A stretch of DNA of 64,000 nucleotides, from assembly GCF_003002095.1 (NCBI RefSeq), contig NZ_PVZC01000005.1, forward strand, positions 248,001 to 312,000, written 5' to 3'. Numbering within the stretch: position 1 is the first letter of the stretch; each line of letters starts with the position of its first letter. The stretch comes from Allonocardiopsis opalescens (GTDB taxonomy: Bacteria > Actinomycetota > Actinomycetes > Streptosporangiales > Streptosporangiaceae). The notes beneath the pieces are model-generated. The model was not told the origin of the DNA. It ran no database searches and worked only from the letters and a program-made list of their open reading frames with translations. Positions 49,310-57,742 of this stretch are shown here, one piece after another. Made by a program: the position numbers and the translations under genes.

Positions 49310-50218
49310 TCAGGCCGCATTGTCGCCGTTGGGAGTGAGACGAATCCATTCGTCGCCCCGGGGGAACACAACGTTGATGCCGGTGTGGTGAAGGTAGGTG
49401 ACGAGATCGGGGCGCGGTCGTGACGGCAGCAAGACCGCCAGGCTGCGTGCGTCGGCGAACCGGCCATAGTCAAGTAGTTGTCCCACCGCCATGCGAATGC
49501 TGTCACGCACGACCGTGGCCTTAGCCTCGATGAGTTCGCCGGTCGTCTCATCCCACAGGTCGCTGTAAAGCGGCCGGGACTCGTTTGGTGGTACCAATCG
49601 CAGTCGGCCAACCGTGTGGCCTTGGCGTTGCAGATACTGGTGATAGCGGTGCACCAGGGAAGCCTCGCGTCGCTCGAACTCGTAGTCATCACGATCGGGA
49701 CTCACGTGCGCGCGCTCGGTATGCAACGCCTCAACGGGAACCATGTCCACCCGCGGTTTGGATTCTGGGCTGATCGGCAGGTTGGGGAGTTCCACCGGGA
49801 CCGTGTCCAGTGGACGCAACCTGAAGACCACGACCTGACGCAACGTGTCTGGGTCACCGGTCTCGTGAGCGTCGGTGAAGTAGTAGTCGACCAGTTCGAA
49901 CTCGCCGAGGTAGGTGACGGTTGATCCCTGAGCGCGGAACCCTTCGAGGGTTCGGCCGTCGGCTCGGTGGTTCAAGATCGTCTTGTTGCCTTGCGTCAGC
50001 TGCTGGTCGCCACGCTGTCCCTCGCCGACGTAGTTGAACAGCCCTTCGGTGTCCCATCCGTCGTAGTAACCGTGTTGCTGCCCGGAGACGGGGTCGGTGA
50101 AGAAGAGCACCACAGGCGCCTTGCTCGACGGCCCGATCCCTCCTTGCTGCCGCCCCCCGAAGCGGGCATGGACGTCACGTCGCTGCAGCTTGTCTCCTGC
50201 CGACAGACCAGCAAGCAT
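49310..50218 (-). CDS. SRA-domain modification-dependent restriction endonuclease (ScoMcrA-SRA-like)
   Basis: A 302-residue protein. Residues 1-138 resemble the SRA-like domain of ScoMcrA-type enzymes: GDKLQRRDVHARFGGRQQGGI, GYYDGWDTEGLFNYVGEGQRGDQQ, ILNHRADGRTL and VTYLGEFELVDYY. Such domains read modified bases (and, in ScoMcrA itself, a separate domain reads phosphorothioates). The C-terminal half has a PD-(D/E)xK-like nuclease core: YSDLWDETTGELIEAKATV (Asp220, Glu231, Lys233) and QLLDYGRFAD. A clean AAAGGAGG ribosome site precedes the ATG at 50218, with TTAGGC repeats and a palindrome upstream. It probably destroys incoming modified phage DNA. Confidence 0.8.
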   Translation of the reverse strand: MLAGLSAGDKLQRRDVHARFGGRQQGGIGPSSKAPVVLFFTDPVSGQQHGYYDGWDTEGLFNYVGEGQRGDQQLTQGNKTILNHRADGRTLEGFRAQGSTVTYLGEFELVDYYFTDAHETGDPDTLRQVVVFRLRPLDTVPVELPNLPISPESKPRVDMVPVEALHTERAHVSPDRDDYEFERREASLVHRYHQYLQRQGHTVGRLRLVPPNESRPLYSDLWDETTGELIEAKATVVRDSIRMAVGQLLDYGRFADARSLAVLLPSRPRPDLVTYLHHTGINVVFPRGDEWIRLTPNGDNAA

Positions 50219-50231
50219 CTAAGCCTCCTTT

Positions 50232-50254
50232 TTAGGCTTCGATCTTAGGCCTAA
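50232..50254. promoter_or_regulatory. Palindrome and TTAGGC repeats upstream of the SRA nuclease gene
   Basis: TTAGGC occurs at 50232 and 50245, the second inside the palindrome TTAGGCCTAA (50245-50254). AAGCCT at 50221-50226 is the inverse of the first. The cluster lies just before the ribosome site of the nuclease gene and is a likely operator. Confidence 0.5.
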
Positions 50255-50495
50255 AAATCGATGCTAGCAACCCAGACCAAGCCGCGCACGGTGCCTACCG
50301 TCGACGCAGAGCAGGCTGCACACCAGGGGGACCCCAGGCCGTCCCCCACACCACCACCGCCCGCAGCACCGCGACAACGGCCAGCACGCCGCACAGAGAG
50401 CCCAGCCACAAGACGACCTTCTGTCTCCACTGAGATGGAATCAGTCATTTCACCTGCTCGCCGGTGGACCGGGCCAGCCGTGTCTTGAGGTCACA

Positions 50496-50861
50496 ATGCA
50501 AGGACCGAGTAGCCGGCGTATGCCGTTGGAGGAGTTGTTGGCGGCGCTTCCTGCACTAGGACCGGCGGCGCGTGATGAGGTGTGGCGGGCGCTGGTGCGC
50601 AGAGTGCGCGACGGCGAAGGCGTGTGGGTGGTGGCCGCTGCTGGCTTGGCGTTGCCTGGCTTGCGTTCAGCACGCGCCCGGCTTCGCACGGGCGCCCCCG
50701 CGGGTGGTGCGGCCGATCTGGAGGCCGAACTACTGACGGGATTCCTCGCCGAGATACAGGTAATCGACCTGGACGAACCCGTGGTGTGGGGGCGACTGCG
50801 GGCGGCTGCGTACCGGGCTGGACAGCGCTGGCGTTATGCGGTCCAGCGAGATTTCCACTAG
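50496..50861 (+). CDS. Hypothetical protein common on actinomycete mobile elements
   Basis: A 121-residue protein: MPLEELLAALPALGPAARDEVWRALVRRVRDGEGVWVVAAAGLALPGL, quoted in parts, then ADLEAELLTGFLAEIQVIDLDEP and WGRLRAAAYRAGQRWRYAVQ. I recall similar proteins next to replication genes on Streptomyces integrative elements, but cannot name a family. Family members seem longer beyond this point, so the C-terminus (QRDFH) may be truncated. The ATG at 50496 has GAGG upstream. Confidence 0.6.
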   Translation: MQGPSSRRMPLEELLAALPALGPAARDEVWRALVRRVRDGEGVWVVAAAGLALPGLRSARARLRTGAPAGGAADLEAELLTGFLAEIQVIDLDEPVVWGRLRAAAYRAGQRWRYAVQRDFH

Positions 50862-51032
50862 CTCGACCACCGGATTGATCGTTCGCATGCCTGTGAGTCC
50901 ATCCGGGGCAACCCCGAAGTAGTACTCGCCGGCGCGGTGCAGACAGGGGTGGTTCACACGCCGTCGGCTGCCCGGAGATTCGCCTACTCGAAGGCAAGAG
51001 GTGATCAAAAATCCAGCGGTCCGCAATACCCG

Positions 51033-51887
51033 TCAGGATGGAGGGGAGCAGCCAACGCTGTCGCGATTGTCCTGGTTGGTGACTGTTGCACCGCCGGACG
51101 GAATAATCCCGGCCTGCTCCACCGCGCGCCCCGCATGGGACAGGTCGACGGGCTCGACAATGGTCAGATCGGGTGAGGGGCCGATGACCTGGAACGACTG
51201 TCCTGAGTTGTCGCGGAACCAGATGATTCCAGCCGGGTCGGTGACGAAGATGCCGACGAAGTCGAGTTCGATCTCACGTCCGGCGACGTCGAACATCCTG
51301 TTGAGGTCGGGATACTCCGGAAAGGGCATCGTGACGGACATACAGCCGGCCATCGACGTTTCCAGATCGAATCTCATAGGGCTGAGCAACCGTCCGGCCT
51401 CGAACTCTTCCCAGAATCTCCCGTAGTGGGTCGGCCGGTCTTCGACTTCTGCGTCGGACACGGTGTAGGCGAGTTGGACCGTCAGCGGCACCGAGCCGGT
51501 GTTGTCGATACGGACCGCCTCGTCATCAAACGGCGACGCCCTTAGGTCGAAGGAGGTCGACACCATGTTGATGAAGCGGCGCTCGCGATCGTGCCGGTAT
51601 TCCTCGTGCTGCTCCTGCTGCATCCAGAACTGCTCCTGCTGCATGCGGAACGTGGCATCGACGTATCGCAGGCTCGCGAACGCGGCCACGGCGGCCACCA
51701 CCGTGGCCACCGACATGATGAACTCGTTCCAGTTCCACCCCCGACCGCGCACGTGGTGCGAACGTCTGAGGAGCGTGAGGGCGCGCACGGGGGAATGCCG
51801 CCGCGCCGAGGCGATCAGGCGCCGCGAGGCCGAGCGGGGCGGCCGCCGTGGTGGCCGCCCGGTTCGCAGACGGCGGGAACCGACCAT
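51033..51887 (-). CDS. Hypothetical membrane-anchored protein
   Basis: About 284 residues from an ATG at 51887 (MVGSRRLRTGRPP). A basic Arg-rich N-terminus precedes one membrane segment (FIMSVATVVAAVAAFASLRYV), a Gln/Glu-rich short coiled coil (MQQEQFWMQQEQHEEYRHDRERRF) and a beta-rich C-terminal domain (VRIDNTGSVPLTVQLAYTVS, GRFWEEFEAGRLL, ELDFVGIFVTDPAGIIWFRDN). The pattern (inside tail, one helix, coiled coil, sandwich domain) recurs in small actinobacterial proteins of unknown role. No family assigned. The start is uncertain; longer starts are possible. Confidence 0.6.
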   Translation of the reverse strand: MVGSRRLRTGRPPRRPPRSASRRLIASARRHSPVRALTLLRRSHHVRGRGWNWNEFIMSVATVVAAVAAFASLRYVDATFRMQQEQFWMQQEQHEEYRHDRERRFINMVSTSFDLRASPFDDEAVRIDNTGSVPLTVQLAYTVSDAEVEDRPTHYGRFWEEFEAGRLLSPMRFDLETSMAGCMSVTMPFPEYPDLNRMFDVAGREIELDFVGIFVTDPAGIIWFRDNSGQSFQVIGPSPDLTIVEPVDLSHAGRAVEQAGIIPSGGATVTNQDNRDSVGCSPPS

Positions 51888-51949
51888 GCCCGGACAGTAA
51901 CCGGACAAGCACCGCCCTCGGGGTGAAACGACGAAGCCGGACAGACGAG

Positions 51950-52825
51950 CTAATCCTCGATGAGCCCGTAGACCATGCCCAGCCAGGCACCCGGTCGGGG
52001 CTGAATGGCCCGGTTGTCGACCCACATCCGCTTCAGTTCCGATCGCGTGATCTTGTACTGGCGGGCGTAGCTCCGGAAGTAGTCTGGTCGTTGGTCGTCG
52101 GACTTGGGCGTGAATTCCCCCACCTCGATGTAGCTGTCGTCGCCTCCGTTGTAGCCGATGGCGAAGCCCACGATGGCGTGCGCGTGTTTGCCGAAGGTGT
52201 CGGAGTCGTAGTTCGCATCATCGACGGTGGAGAACCGCCTGCCGTCCACGTCGACGCCGCTGACCTGCAGGCGGTACGGGGTCCCCTTGGCCGCGAGGAT
52301 GTTGCCCTGGCAACCGCGATACTCGGTTTCCTGATCGTCTGCGGTGGCGAAGCGGAAGAACTTGATGCTGTAGTGGTTCTTCTGGAAGTTCCAGTTGTCC
52401 CACTGGATATCGACGCAGTAGCGGTCGCTTTCCCCTGGCGGGGTGGCGTAGGTGAGGCATCCGCCGACGCCGCTCATCCCGGTGTCGACGTTCCATACGC
52501 TGGCACTGCCGCCCGCACCGATCTCCAGCGGAGGAACCCCGTAGAGGTTGTTGCCCCGTGTGCCGTCGCCAGAGGAGAACTCCCCGCCGTCCACCCGCTG
52601 GGACGCGAGGTACAGCGAACCGCCGGTGTCGTTGTACAGCACCACCGAGGTGTCCGAGTAGTCCTCACCCATCGGCGAACGCCCGCTTTGCTGCAGCAGC
52701 GGCGTAAACCGGTAGGGAGCACCCCACTGCCGCCAATCACTCCGAGGCTGCGCCGGCACATGCGGCACGGCCTCCTCGCGCACCGTCTCCTCTCCCGCGC
52801 GGCCCTGCGTCTGTCGCTCAACCAT
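51950..52825 (-). CDS. Hypothetical beta-rich protein (possible ET79/aegerolysin-like fold)
   Basis: About 291 residues from MVERQTQGRAG; an ATG at 52912 could add 29 residues. The central part VVLYNDTGGSLYLASQRVDGGEF, then PPLEIGAGGSASVWNVDTGMSGVGGCLTY, then VDIQWDNWNFQKNHYSIKFF, follows the order of motifs in aegerolysin or crystal-protein ET79-like sandwich proteins (basic-hydrophobic strand, SGDG, PP-x-I-x-G, W, GVxGxxTY, WDN). This match is from memory of pattern and weak. The C-terminal part (IVGFAIGYNGGDDSYIEVGEF, YKITRSELKRMWVDNRAIQ) is unrecognised. No signal peptide. Confidence 0.55.
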   Translation of the reverse strand: MVERQTQGRAGEETVREEAVPHVPAQPRSDWRQWGAPYRFTPLLQQSGRSPMGEDYSDTSVVLYNDTGGSLYLASQRVDGGEFSSGDGTRGNNLYGVPPLEIGAGGSASVWNVDTGMSGVGGCLTYATPPGESDRYCVDIQWDNWNFQKNHYSIKFFRFATADDQETEYRGCQGNILAAKGTPYRLQVSGVDVDGRRFSTVDDANYDSDTFGKHAHAIVGFAIGYNGGDDSYIEVGEFTPKSDDQRPDYFRSYARQYKITRSELKRMWVDNRAIQPRPGAWLGMVYGLIED

Positions 52826-53121
52826 GTCCTCCACACCCCCGAAATCGGACTGATCGGTCTGTGGGATCACCCCTTCCGCGCCCACCTCCCCACCCGGCAT
52901 ACCGCTTCTCAAGATCTACGACACCAATACGGGGATTTGCCGCAGATGTTGACGATCACAAGCAACCGGCAACACAGGGCCGCCCCGCCCCGCCGCTGCT
53001 CACGATGCCACCGGTCCAAGCCCCTGACACCGCCCCGGTCTCGTGCTTAGGCGCGTCGCCTTCGGCTGACCGGTTACGGCCTTCGCCACCAAGAGTGGCC
53101 GAGACCGGGTGGGATGACGCC

Positions 53122-53650
53122 ATGAGCGCTCCTGCCCCCTGGTGGCGTGCCCCCGGCCGCCCCGCACTGATCACCTTCAGCCTGGGGGCGGTCGGCCTGG
53201 CAGCCGCCCTCGTGCTGGTCGCCGACCGTCTGGTGCCGTGGCTGGCCGGGCTGCCGTGGCCCGGCATCATCGCACTGGCCGGCGCCCTGCTGATCGCGGC
53301 CGCCATCGGCATGACCCTCACCCGCAAACCCTCCAGCGACTCCGAGGAGGCGCCGCCGTCGCCGCAGCCGATCTCCTGGTGGTGGGTACTCGCCGGGGCA
53401 GGCTTCGTCGTGATCGCCACCTGGTACTCCACCGCCTGGCTGTTGGACGTCGCCACCCCCGAGCAGCGACTGGAGGCCATCCGTGCCGGCCTCACCGTTG
53501 GCGCCGGCACCGGGGGCGCCGTCGCGCTGCTGCTGGCGGTACGAAGGCAGTGGCACCAGGAGGTCGCGCACCGCCATCAGGAGAAGGTCGCCGCAGAGAC
53601 GCAGTTCGACGCGACCGAACGCCGGGTCACCGACCTGTACACCAAGGCGG
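53122..53650 (+). pseudogene. Membrane/pentapeptide-repeat-type protein, 3'-truncated
   Basis: MSAPAPWWRAPGRPALITF is followed by three membrane segments (LITFSLGAVGLAAALVLVADRL, PGIIALAGALLIAAAIGMTL, WWWVLAGAGFVVIATWYSTAW), then LRAGLTVGAGTGGAVALLLAVRRQWHQE and VAAETQFDATERRVTDLYTKA. In actinomycetes this segment normally leads into a pentapeptide-repeat or TPR-like domain. Here the sequence breaks after YTKA at about 53,650, where it meets the truncated 3' end of cas1 from the other strand. It is the plus-strand side of a deletion or recombination junction. Confidence 0.65.
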
Positions 53651-53848
53651 CGGGTGCGTCCGTCCAGGCGGAGCCAGGGCGGGAGCAGGGTGTCCAGGAC
53701 GCCCCAGGCGGTGCGGCGGAAGTTGCCTTCGACGCCCATCAGTTCGTCGGCGATGGCGGCGTCTTCGGTGGCTCGGCGCAGGGGTTTGTCGAGCAGGTCG
53801 GTGTCCAGAGCCCAGCGGACGTTGGCGGCGGTGGCGGTCATCAGGTTG

Positions 53849-53878
53849 GTTGTGAACCCTCCAGGGATGATCAGCGAC
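53849..53878 (-). repeat. CRISPR-repeat-like unit inside cas1 (28 of 30 match)
   Basis: On the minus strand this reads GTCGCTGATC...GGTTCACAAC and differs from the array repeat at two positions. It lies in the sense direction of cas1 and keeps the reading frame. Confidence 0.9.
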
Positions 53879-54050
53879 CGCTGTTCGTGGTCGCTGGCCA
53901 GGGCGTCCTGGCGGCGTACGGCGCGGGCCGAGGACATGTCTTCGGCGGGGGTGAACGCGCCGGCGTGGTTGCCGTAGTGGTCGGGCACGTGAACGGTCAC
54001 GTTGTGCCGGCTCAGCAGCGACATGGCCGAGGCGTTGATGTCGGCGTGGT

Positions 54051-54080
54051 GTTACGAACCCTTCAGGGGTGATGAGAGAC
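54051..54080 (-). repeat. Degenerate CRISPR-repeat-like unit inside cas1 (24 of 30 match)
   Basis: The minus-strand sequence starts GTCTCTCATC and ends GTTCGTAAC. It replaces about 60 bases of cas1 between the first two conserved segments and introduces a stop. Confidence 0.75.
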
Positions 54081-54170
54081 CTCGTCGACGCGTTCGATCC
54101 GGATGCTGTTGTCCTCGCGGCGGATGCGGCAGGGCTCGGTGAGCCAGTAGGTGCGGGTGGCGGCGGTCAC

Positions 54171-54668
54171 TCAGTCTCCCCAGCAGTAGTCGCGGTAGGA
54201 GCAGCCCCGGCACTGGGTGCGGGGAAGGCGGGGTGCGGGTCGGTCGGCGCCGATGACGTCGCGGGCCTGCTGCTCGGTGTCTTCGGCCTGGCGGCGGGCC
54301 GAGGCGTCCCAGGGAACGTCGACGGTGCGGCGGATCAGCGGGTAGTGCACGACGCCGCGCGCCACGTTCACGCCCAGGCGCGACAGCAGCAGGCAGTAGT
54401 GCCGTACCTGGGCGTCGTGCTGGAGTGAGGGGGCGCGGGAGGACTTGGTCTCGTGGACGACGGCGCCGGTGGTGACCCAGTCGATGCGGGCTTCGCCGAG
54501 GTCGATGTCGCGGCGACGGGTGTAGGTGGTGGCGTCGACGGTCTCACCGAAGGCGACGGCGTCGCTGCGGTGTTCGGGGCGGTAGCCGCGGGCGTACAGC
54601 CACAGTTGGCGGGGGCAGTGCAGCAGGTACTTGATGTGCACGCCGCCGAGTCCGTCGTCGCCGGTCAC
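54171..54668 (-). CDS. cas4: CRISPR-associated nuclease Cas4
   Basis: A 165-residue RecB-type nuclease. Fe-S cysteines: KYLLHCPRQLWLY at the N-terminus and CRGCSYRDYC at the C-terminus. The nuclease core has GEARIDWVTTGAVVHETKSS (D and ExK) and RHYCLLLSRLGVNV. Cas4 trims prespacers and sets PAM choice. The GTG start overlaps the cas5-cas3 stop (GTGA), and its stop abuts the cas1 GTG. With cas1 broken and cas2 absent it has no partner in cis. Confidence 0.9.
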   Translation of the reverse strand: MTGDDGLGGVHIKYLLHCPRQLWLYARGYRPEHRSDAVAFGETVDATTYTRRRDIDLGEARIDWVTTGAVVHETKSSRAPSLQHDAQVRHYCLLLSRLGVNVARGVVHYPLIRRTVDVPWDASARRQAEDTEQQARDVIGADRPAPRLPRTQCRGCSYRDYCWGD

Positions 54669-57600
54669 AGGATGGTGTCCTTGGGGGCGGCCGGGGCGCG
54701 GCCCGCAGTCAGGTCCAGTCCGGTCTCGGTGTTGTAGGGCGCTTTGGTGGTCCACAGCCGCAGTTTCGAGTCGAAGTCGGCATGGCCTGCAGATTCCAGG
54801 ACCTTGAGCTGGGTGTAGCGGACGGGGATGAGCAGGCCGGAGGCCAGGAGCGGGTGTTCGGCCCGCTGCCGGCGGTAATCGGCGATGTCGTCGTGGTGCA
54901 GGACCTCCACGGTGTCGAAGGACTTGTCCAGCCCTTCGGCGAATTCGCTGCGGTCGTGGAAGGGGTCGGTGAAGGTGAGGAACGTGTCGGTGAACTCGTC
55001 GCGTGCGCGGCGGGCCTCGGCATGCCAGGTCCGGCCCCAGTCGGTGTCGTAGGCCAGCCGCAGCCAGTCCTCGATGGTCTGCTCGGAGATGACGGGGCCG
55101 GGCGCGGTCTGCAGTGCCTCCCAGGCGGCGGTGATGGCTCCGGGGTCATACGGGCGGTGCTCGTCGGTGCGGTGGACGCGGAACTCCACGGGGCCTTCGG
55201 GGTGGTGTCCGCGCCGGTTGACCCGGCCGGCGCGCTGGGCCAGCGCTTCGACGGGGGCCAGTTCGCTGGCCCCCCGGTCGAAGTCCAGGCAGAGGGAGAC
55301 CTCCAGCGCCTGGGTGGCCACGACCAGTCCGCCCCGGCGCCCGCTCTCCCCGGGCTTGCGTTCGGGGTGGCGGCGCTTGATGCGGCGTTCGATGGCGGCG
55401 CGGTCCCGGCCGCGGAACCGGGAGTGCAGCAGCACCGCCGCGTCGGGGTCTTCGGGGCGGACGGTCCGGGCGTGGGGGGCCAGGTCGGTGTAGAGCTGCT
55501 GGGCGGTGGCCACGGTGTTGGCGACCAGCAGCACGCTGTGCCCGTCGGCCAGCCAGCAGCGGACGCGGGCCAGGCTGTCGGGGTGGGTGAGCGGCAGCTC
55601 GTCCAAGGCGAGGCGGTGCCGGTCGGGTGCGGTGCCCGGCGGAGCCCGGTGCACCGTGACGTCCTGTTCCAGCGTCTCAGCGACCAGGTCGAGCATCGGC
55701 GGGGCCAGGGTGGCCGACAGGACGGCGATGCGGCTGCCCAGCCGTTCCCACAGCCGCATGGCCGCGCAGATGCGGCCGAAGGTGACGGGGTCGTAGGCGT
55801 GCAGTTCGTCCAGGACCATCAGCGCGTTGGCCTGTTCGAGTAGCACGCTGGAGTAGCGCGGCCCGGCGATCGCCGCCCGCAGCAGCTGGTGCGGGGTGGC
55901 GACCCGCACGCGTTGGACGAACAGGGTCCGCATGGCGTGTGCCCGGCTGCGCGCCTGGTCGGCGGCGGCGCCGTCGGGTGTCTTCTCCGAGGCGCAGTCG
56001 TCCTGGACCGCGTCGCTGAGCAAGGTCTGGGCGGCGGTCGCGTGCAGCACGCCGATGTCGGGCTTCTTTGCTCCTGGGGGTGGTGTGAGGTTGTCGCGGA
56101 ACCGTTCGCGGGCGGCGTCGATGGAGGCGCGGTAGGGCAGCACCCACACCAGCCGGGGCCGGCCGGGCATCGTCTCCAGCTGGCTGGACGCCCAGGCCAG
56201 CGCGGCCTCGGTCTTGCCGCTGCCGGTGGGCGAGCACAGCACCAGGTGCCCGGCGGTGTCGGCCGCCGCCTTCTGGTGGGGGTAGGGCGCGGCGAGGGTG
56301 GACAGATACGAGCGCGGCAGCGGCATGTGCGTCTGCAAGGGGACGTGCGCCGATCCGGCGTGGTCGGCGAGGGTGACGGCACCCTGCAGCAGAACCGCGA
56401 CCAGTCCGTCCTCGTCGGGGACGGGGTGGAACCAGTCGGCGCTAACCTGCGCGAAGGCGTCGCGGGCGAGTTCCCACAGCTTGCGGGTCTCCTCGGCGGC
56501 GACCAGGCCGGAGTGGGCTGTCAGCCAGCGCAGCAGCGCCCGGTGCCGCTTCGCCGGGACCTGGATGCGGGGTCGGCCCGGCGGTGGGTCGGGGTCGCGG
56601 CCGAACTTGCGCTGCCAGTCGGCGTCCGGCGGGTAATCCAAACGCAGCTCCTTACCCGATGTCGACACCAGCGGCCGGTGGTGGAAGACCACTCCGGCCT
56701 TGATCATCGCCCGGTCCTGTTCGGGCAGGTCACGGGTGAGTAGGTCGACGTAGGCCAGCGACAGCACCTCGTGGCGCTCGCCCCAGTACTCCCCGCCCGG
56801 CCGGACCTGCAACTGGAAGCCTTCGCCGACCTTTCCGGTGTCGTGCAGCAGTGCGGCGGTCTTCACGCACGACCAGAACCACGGCCGGTGGGCCAGCAGC
56901 CCGGGCGAGCCGATCCGGTCGGCGACCGTACCGGCGGCGTCGTGCACCAGGGTGCTGTGCTCGGTCAACAGCTCCGGCCGCCCTGTCGGGGAGCGTTCGG
57001 CGGACTTGGCCCACACCTGCGCCAACTCCGGGTCGCCAGCGTCGGTGGTACCGGCGGTGTGCAGCCAGACGGCCTGGTCGTCGGTGGGGTCGCGGTAGGC
57101 GCCGCTCACCGGCTGGCGGCCGGCCGGCTCGGCGCACCACAGGTAGTCGGTGAAGGAGGTGCGCAGCCGGTCGGTACTGATGGTGTCGGCCAGCCGCACG
57201 CTGGTTGCCTGCACGGCGACGTGCCCGCCCAACGGCGCCAGCGCGTGCCCGACCACCGCCTCATCCGCCGGGTACAAGGTCACCGGCGTAACCGACCGGA
57301 GGTGGACGAGGTCTTGGGAGCGGCCCAGCCGGAGCCCCCATACCGGGCACCGCAGCGCGGCCGCGACCCGGTCGGCGTGCGGGGCGGGTATCCACAGGGT
57401 GACGTGCACGCCGACCAGGAAGGGCCGGTCGCGGATGGTCATACCGCCCTTGCCCTCCCGGACCCGGCCGGCCACCGCCGGGTTGGAACCGTCGGCGGCG
57501 ATCGGGTGGTAGGTCTCGGCGTCCGTGCCGCGTCCGTCGGCGTGCGCGCACATGCCGACCGGGACCGGCTCGCCGGCCCGGCCGGTCGCGGCGGCCAGCA

Positions 57601-57742
57601 TTCCGCGCACGGTGGAGGGCGGCGGCACCGGCAGGCAGCGGGTGACTCCGGGGAACATCGGATCGCGGAACGAGGCGGCCGGAGCGTACAGCTCGATCCG
57701 GACCGCCTCGATCGGGGCGGACGGTCGCGTCATGGCGTTCAC
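54665..57742 (-). CDS. cas3: Cas5-Cas3 fusion protein (Cascade subunit plus HD nuclease/helicase)
   Basis: A 1025-residue protein. Residues 1-220 are Cas5: VRIELYAPAASFRDPMFPGV, PVPPPSTVRGMLAAATG, VWGLRLGRSQDLVHL. The HD nuclease follows (about 270-420): TEHSTLVHDAAG, TAALLHDTGKVGEGFQ, GERHEVLSLAY and GVVFHHRPLV. The Cas3 helicase then has SPTGSGKTEAAL, VLDELHAYDPVTF, AVLSATLAPP, VVATQALEVSLCLDFD and LAQRAGRVNRRG, with all motifs complete. No stop or frameshift separates the parts. The GTG at 57742 overlaps the cas7 stop (GTGA). The fusion would tether the nuclease-helicase to the crRNA complex. Confidence 0.93.
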   Translation of the reverse strand: MNAMTRPSAPIEAVRIELYAPAASFRDPMFPGVTRCLPVPPPSTVRGMLAAATGRAGEPVPVGMCAHADGRGTDAETYHPIAADGSNPAVAGRVREGKGGMTIRDRPFLVGVHVTLWIPAPHADRVAAALRCPVWGLRLGRSQDLVHLRSVTPVTLYPADEAVVGHALAPLGGHVAVQATSVRLADTISTDRLRTSFTDYLWCAEPAGRQPVSGAYRDPTDDQAVWLHTAGTTDAGDPELAQVWAKSAERSPTGRPELLTEHSTLVHDAAGTVADRIGSPGLLAHRPWFWSCVKTAALLHDTGKVGEGFQLQVRPGGEYWGERHEVLSLAYVDLLTRDLPEQDRAMIKAGVVFHHRPLVSTSGKELRLDYPPDADWQRKFGRDPDPPPGRPRIQVPAKRHRALLRWLTAHSGLVAAEETRKLWELARDAFAQVSADWFHPVPDEDGLVAVLLQGAVTLADHAGSAHVPLQTHMPLPRSYLSTLAAPYPHQKAAADTAGHLVLCSPTGSGKTEAALAWASSQLETMPGRPRLVWVLPYRASIDAARERFRDNLTPPPGAKKPDIGVLHATAAQTLLSDAVQDDCASEKTPDGAAADQARSRAHAMRTLFVQRVRVATPHQLLRAAIAGPRYSSVLLEQANALMVLDELHAYDPVTFGRICAAMRLWERLGSRIAVLSATLAPPMLDLVAETLEQDVTVHRAPPGTAPDRHRLALDELPLTHPDSLARVRCWLADGHSVLLVANTVATAQQLYTDLAPHARTVRPEDPDAAVLLHSRFRGRDRAAIERRIKRRHPERKPGESGRRGGLVVATQALEVSLCLDFDRGASELAPVEALAQRAGRVNRRGHHPEGPVEFRVHRTDEHRPYDPGAITAAWEALQTAPGPVISEQTIEDWLRLAYDTDWGRTWHAEARRARDEFTDTFLTFTDPFHDRSEFAEGLDKSFDTVEVLHHDDIADYRRQRAEHPLLASGLLIPVRYTQLKVLESAGHADFDSKLRLWTTKAPYNTETGLDLTAGRAPAAPKDTIL

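Larger units (their letters stand above)
53647..54170 (-). pseudogene. cas1: cas1, truncated and interrupted by CRISPR-repeat-like units
   Basis: The GTG at 54170 follows the cas4 stop directly: VTAATRTYWLTEPCRIRREDNSIRIERVDE is Cas1-like, then the frame hits a stop inside a repeat-like unit (54051-54080). Cas1 resumes in another frame as DINASAMSLLSRHNVTVHVPDHYGNHAGAF and SSARAVRRQDALASDHEQR. A second repeat-like unit (53849-53878) follows in frame, then TATAANVRWALDTDLL, ATEDAAIADELMGVEGNFRRTAWGVLD, ending at LDGRTRR, where it is cut. The C-terminal half with catalytic His/Asp and cas2 are missing. It cannot encode an active integrase. Confidence 0.85.
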
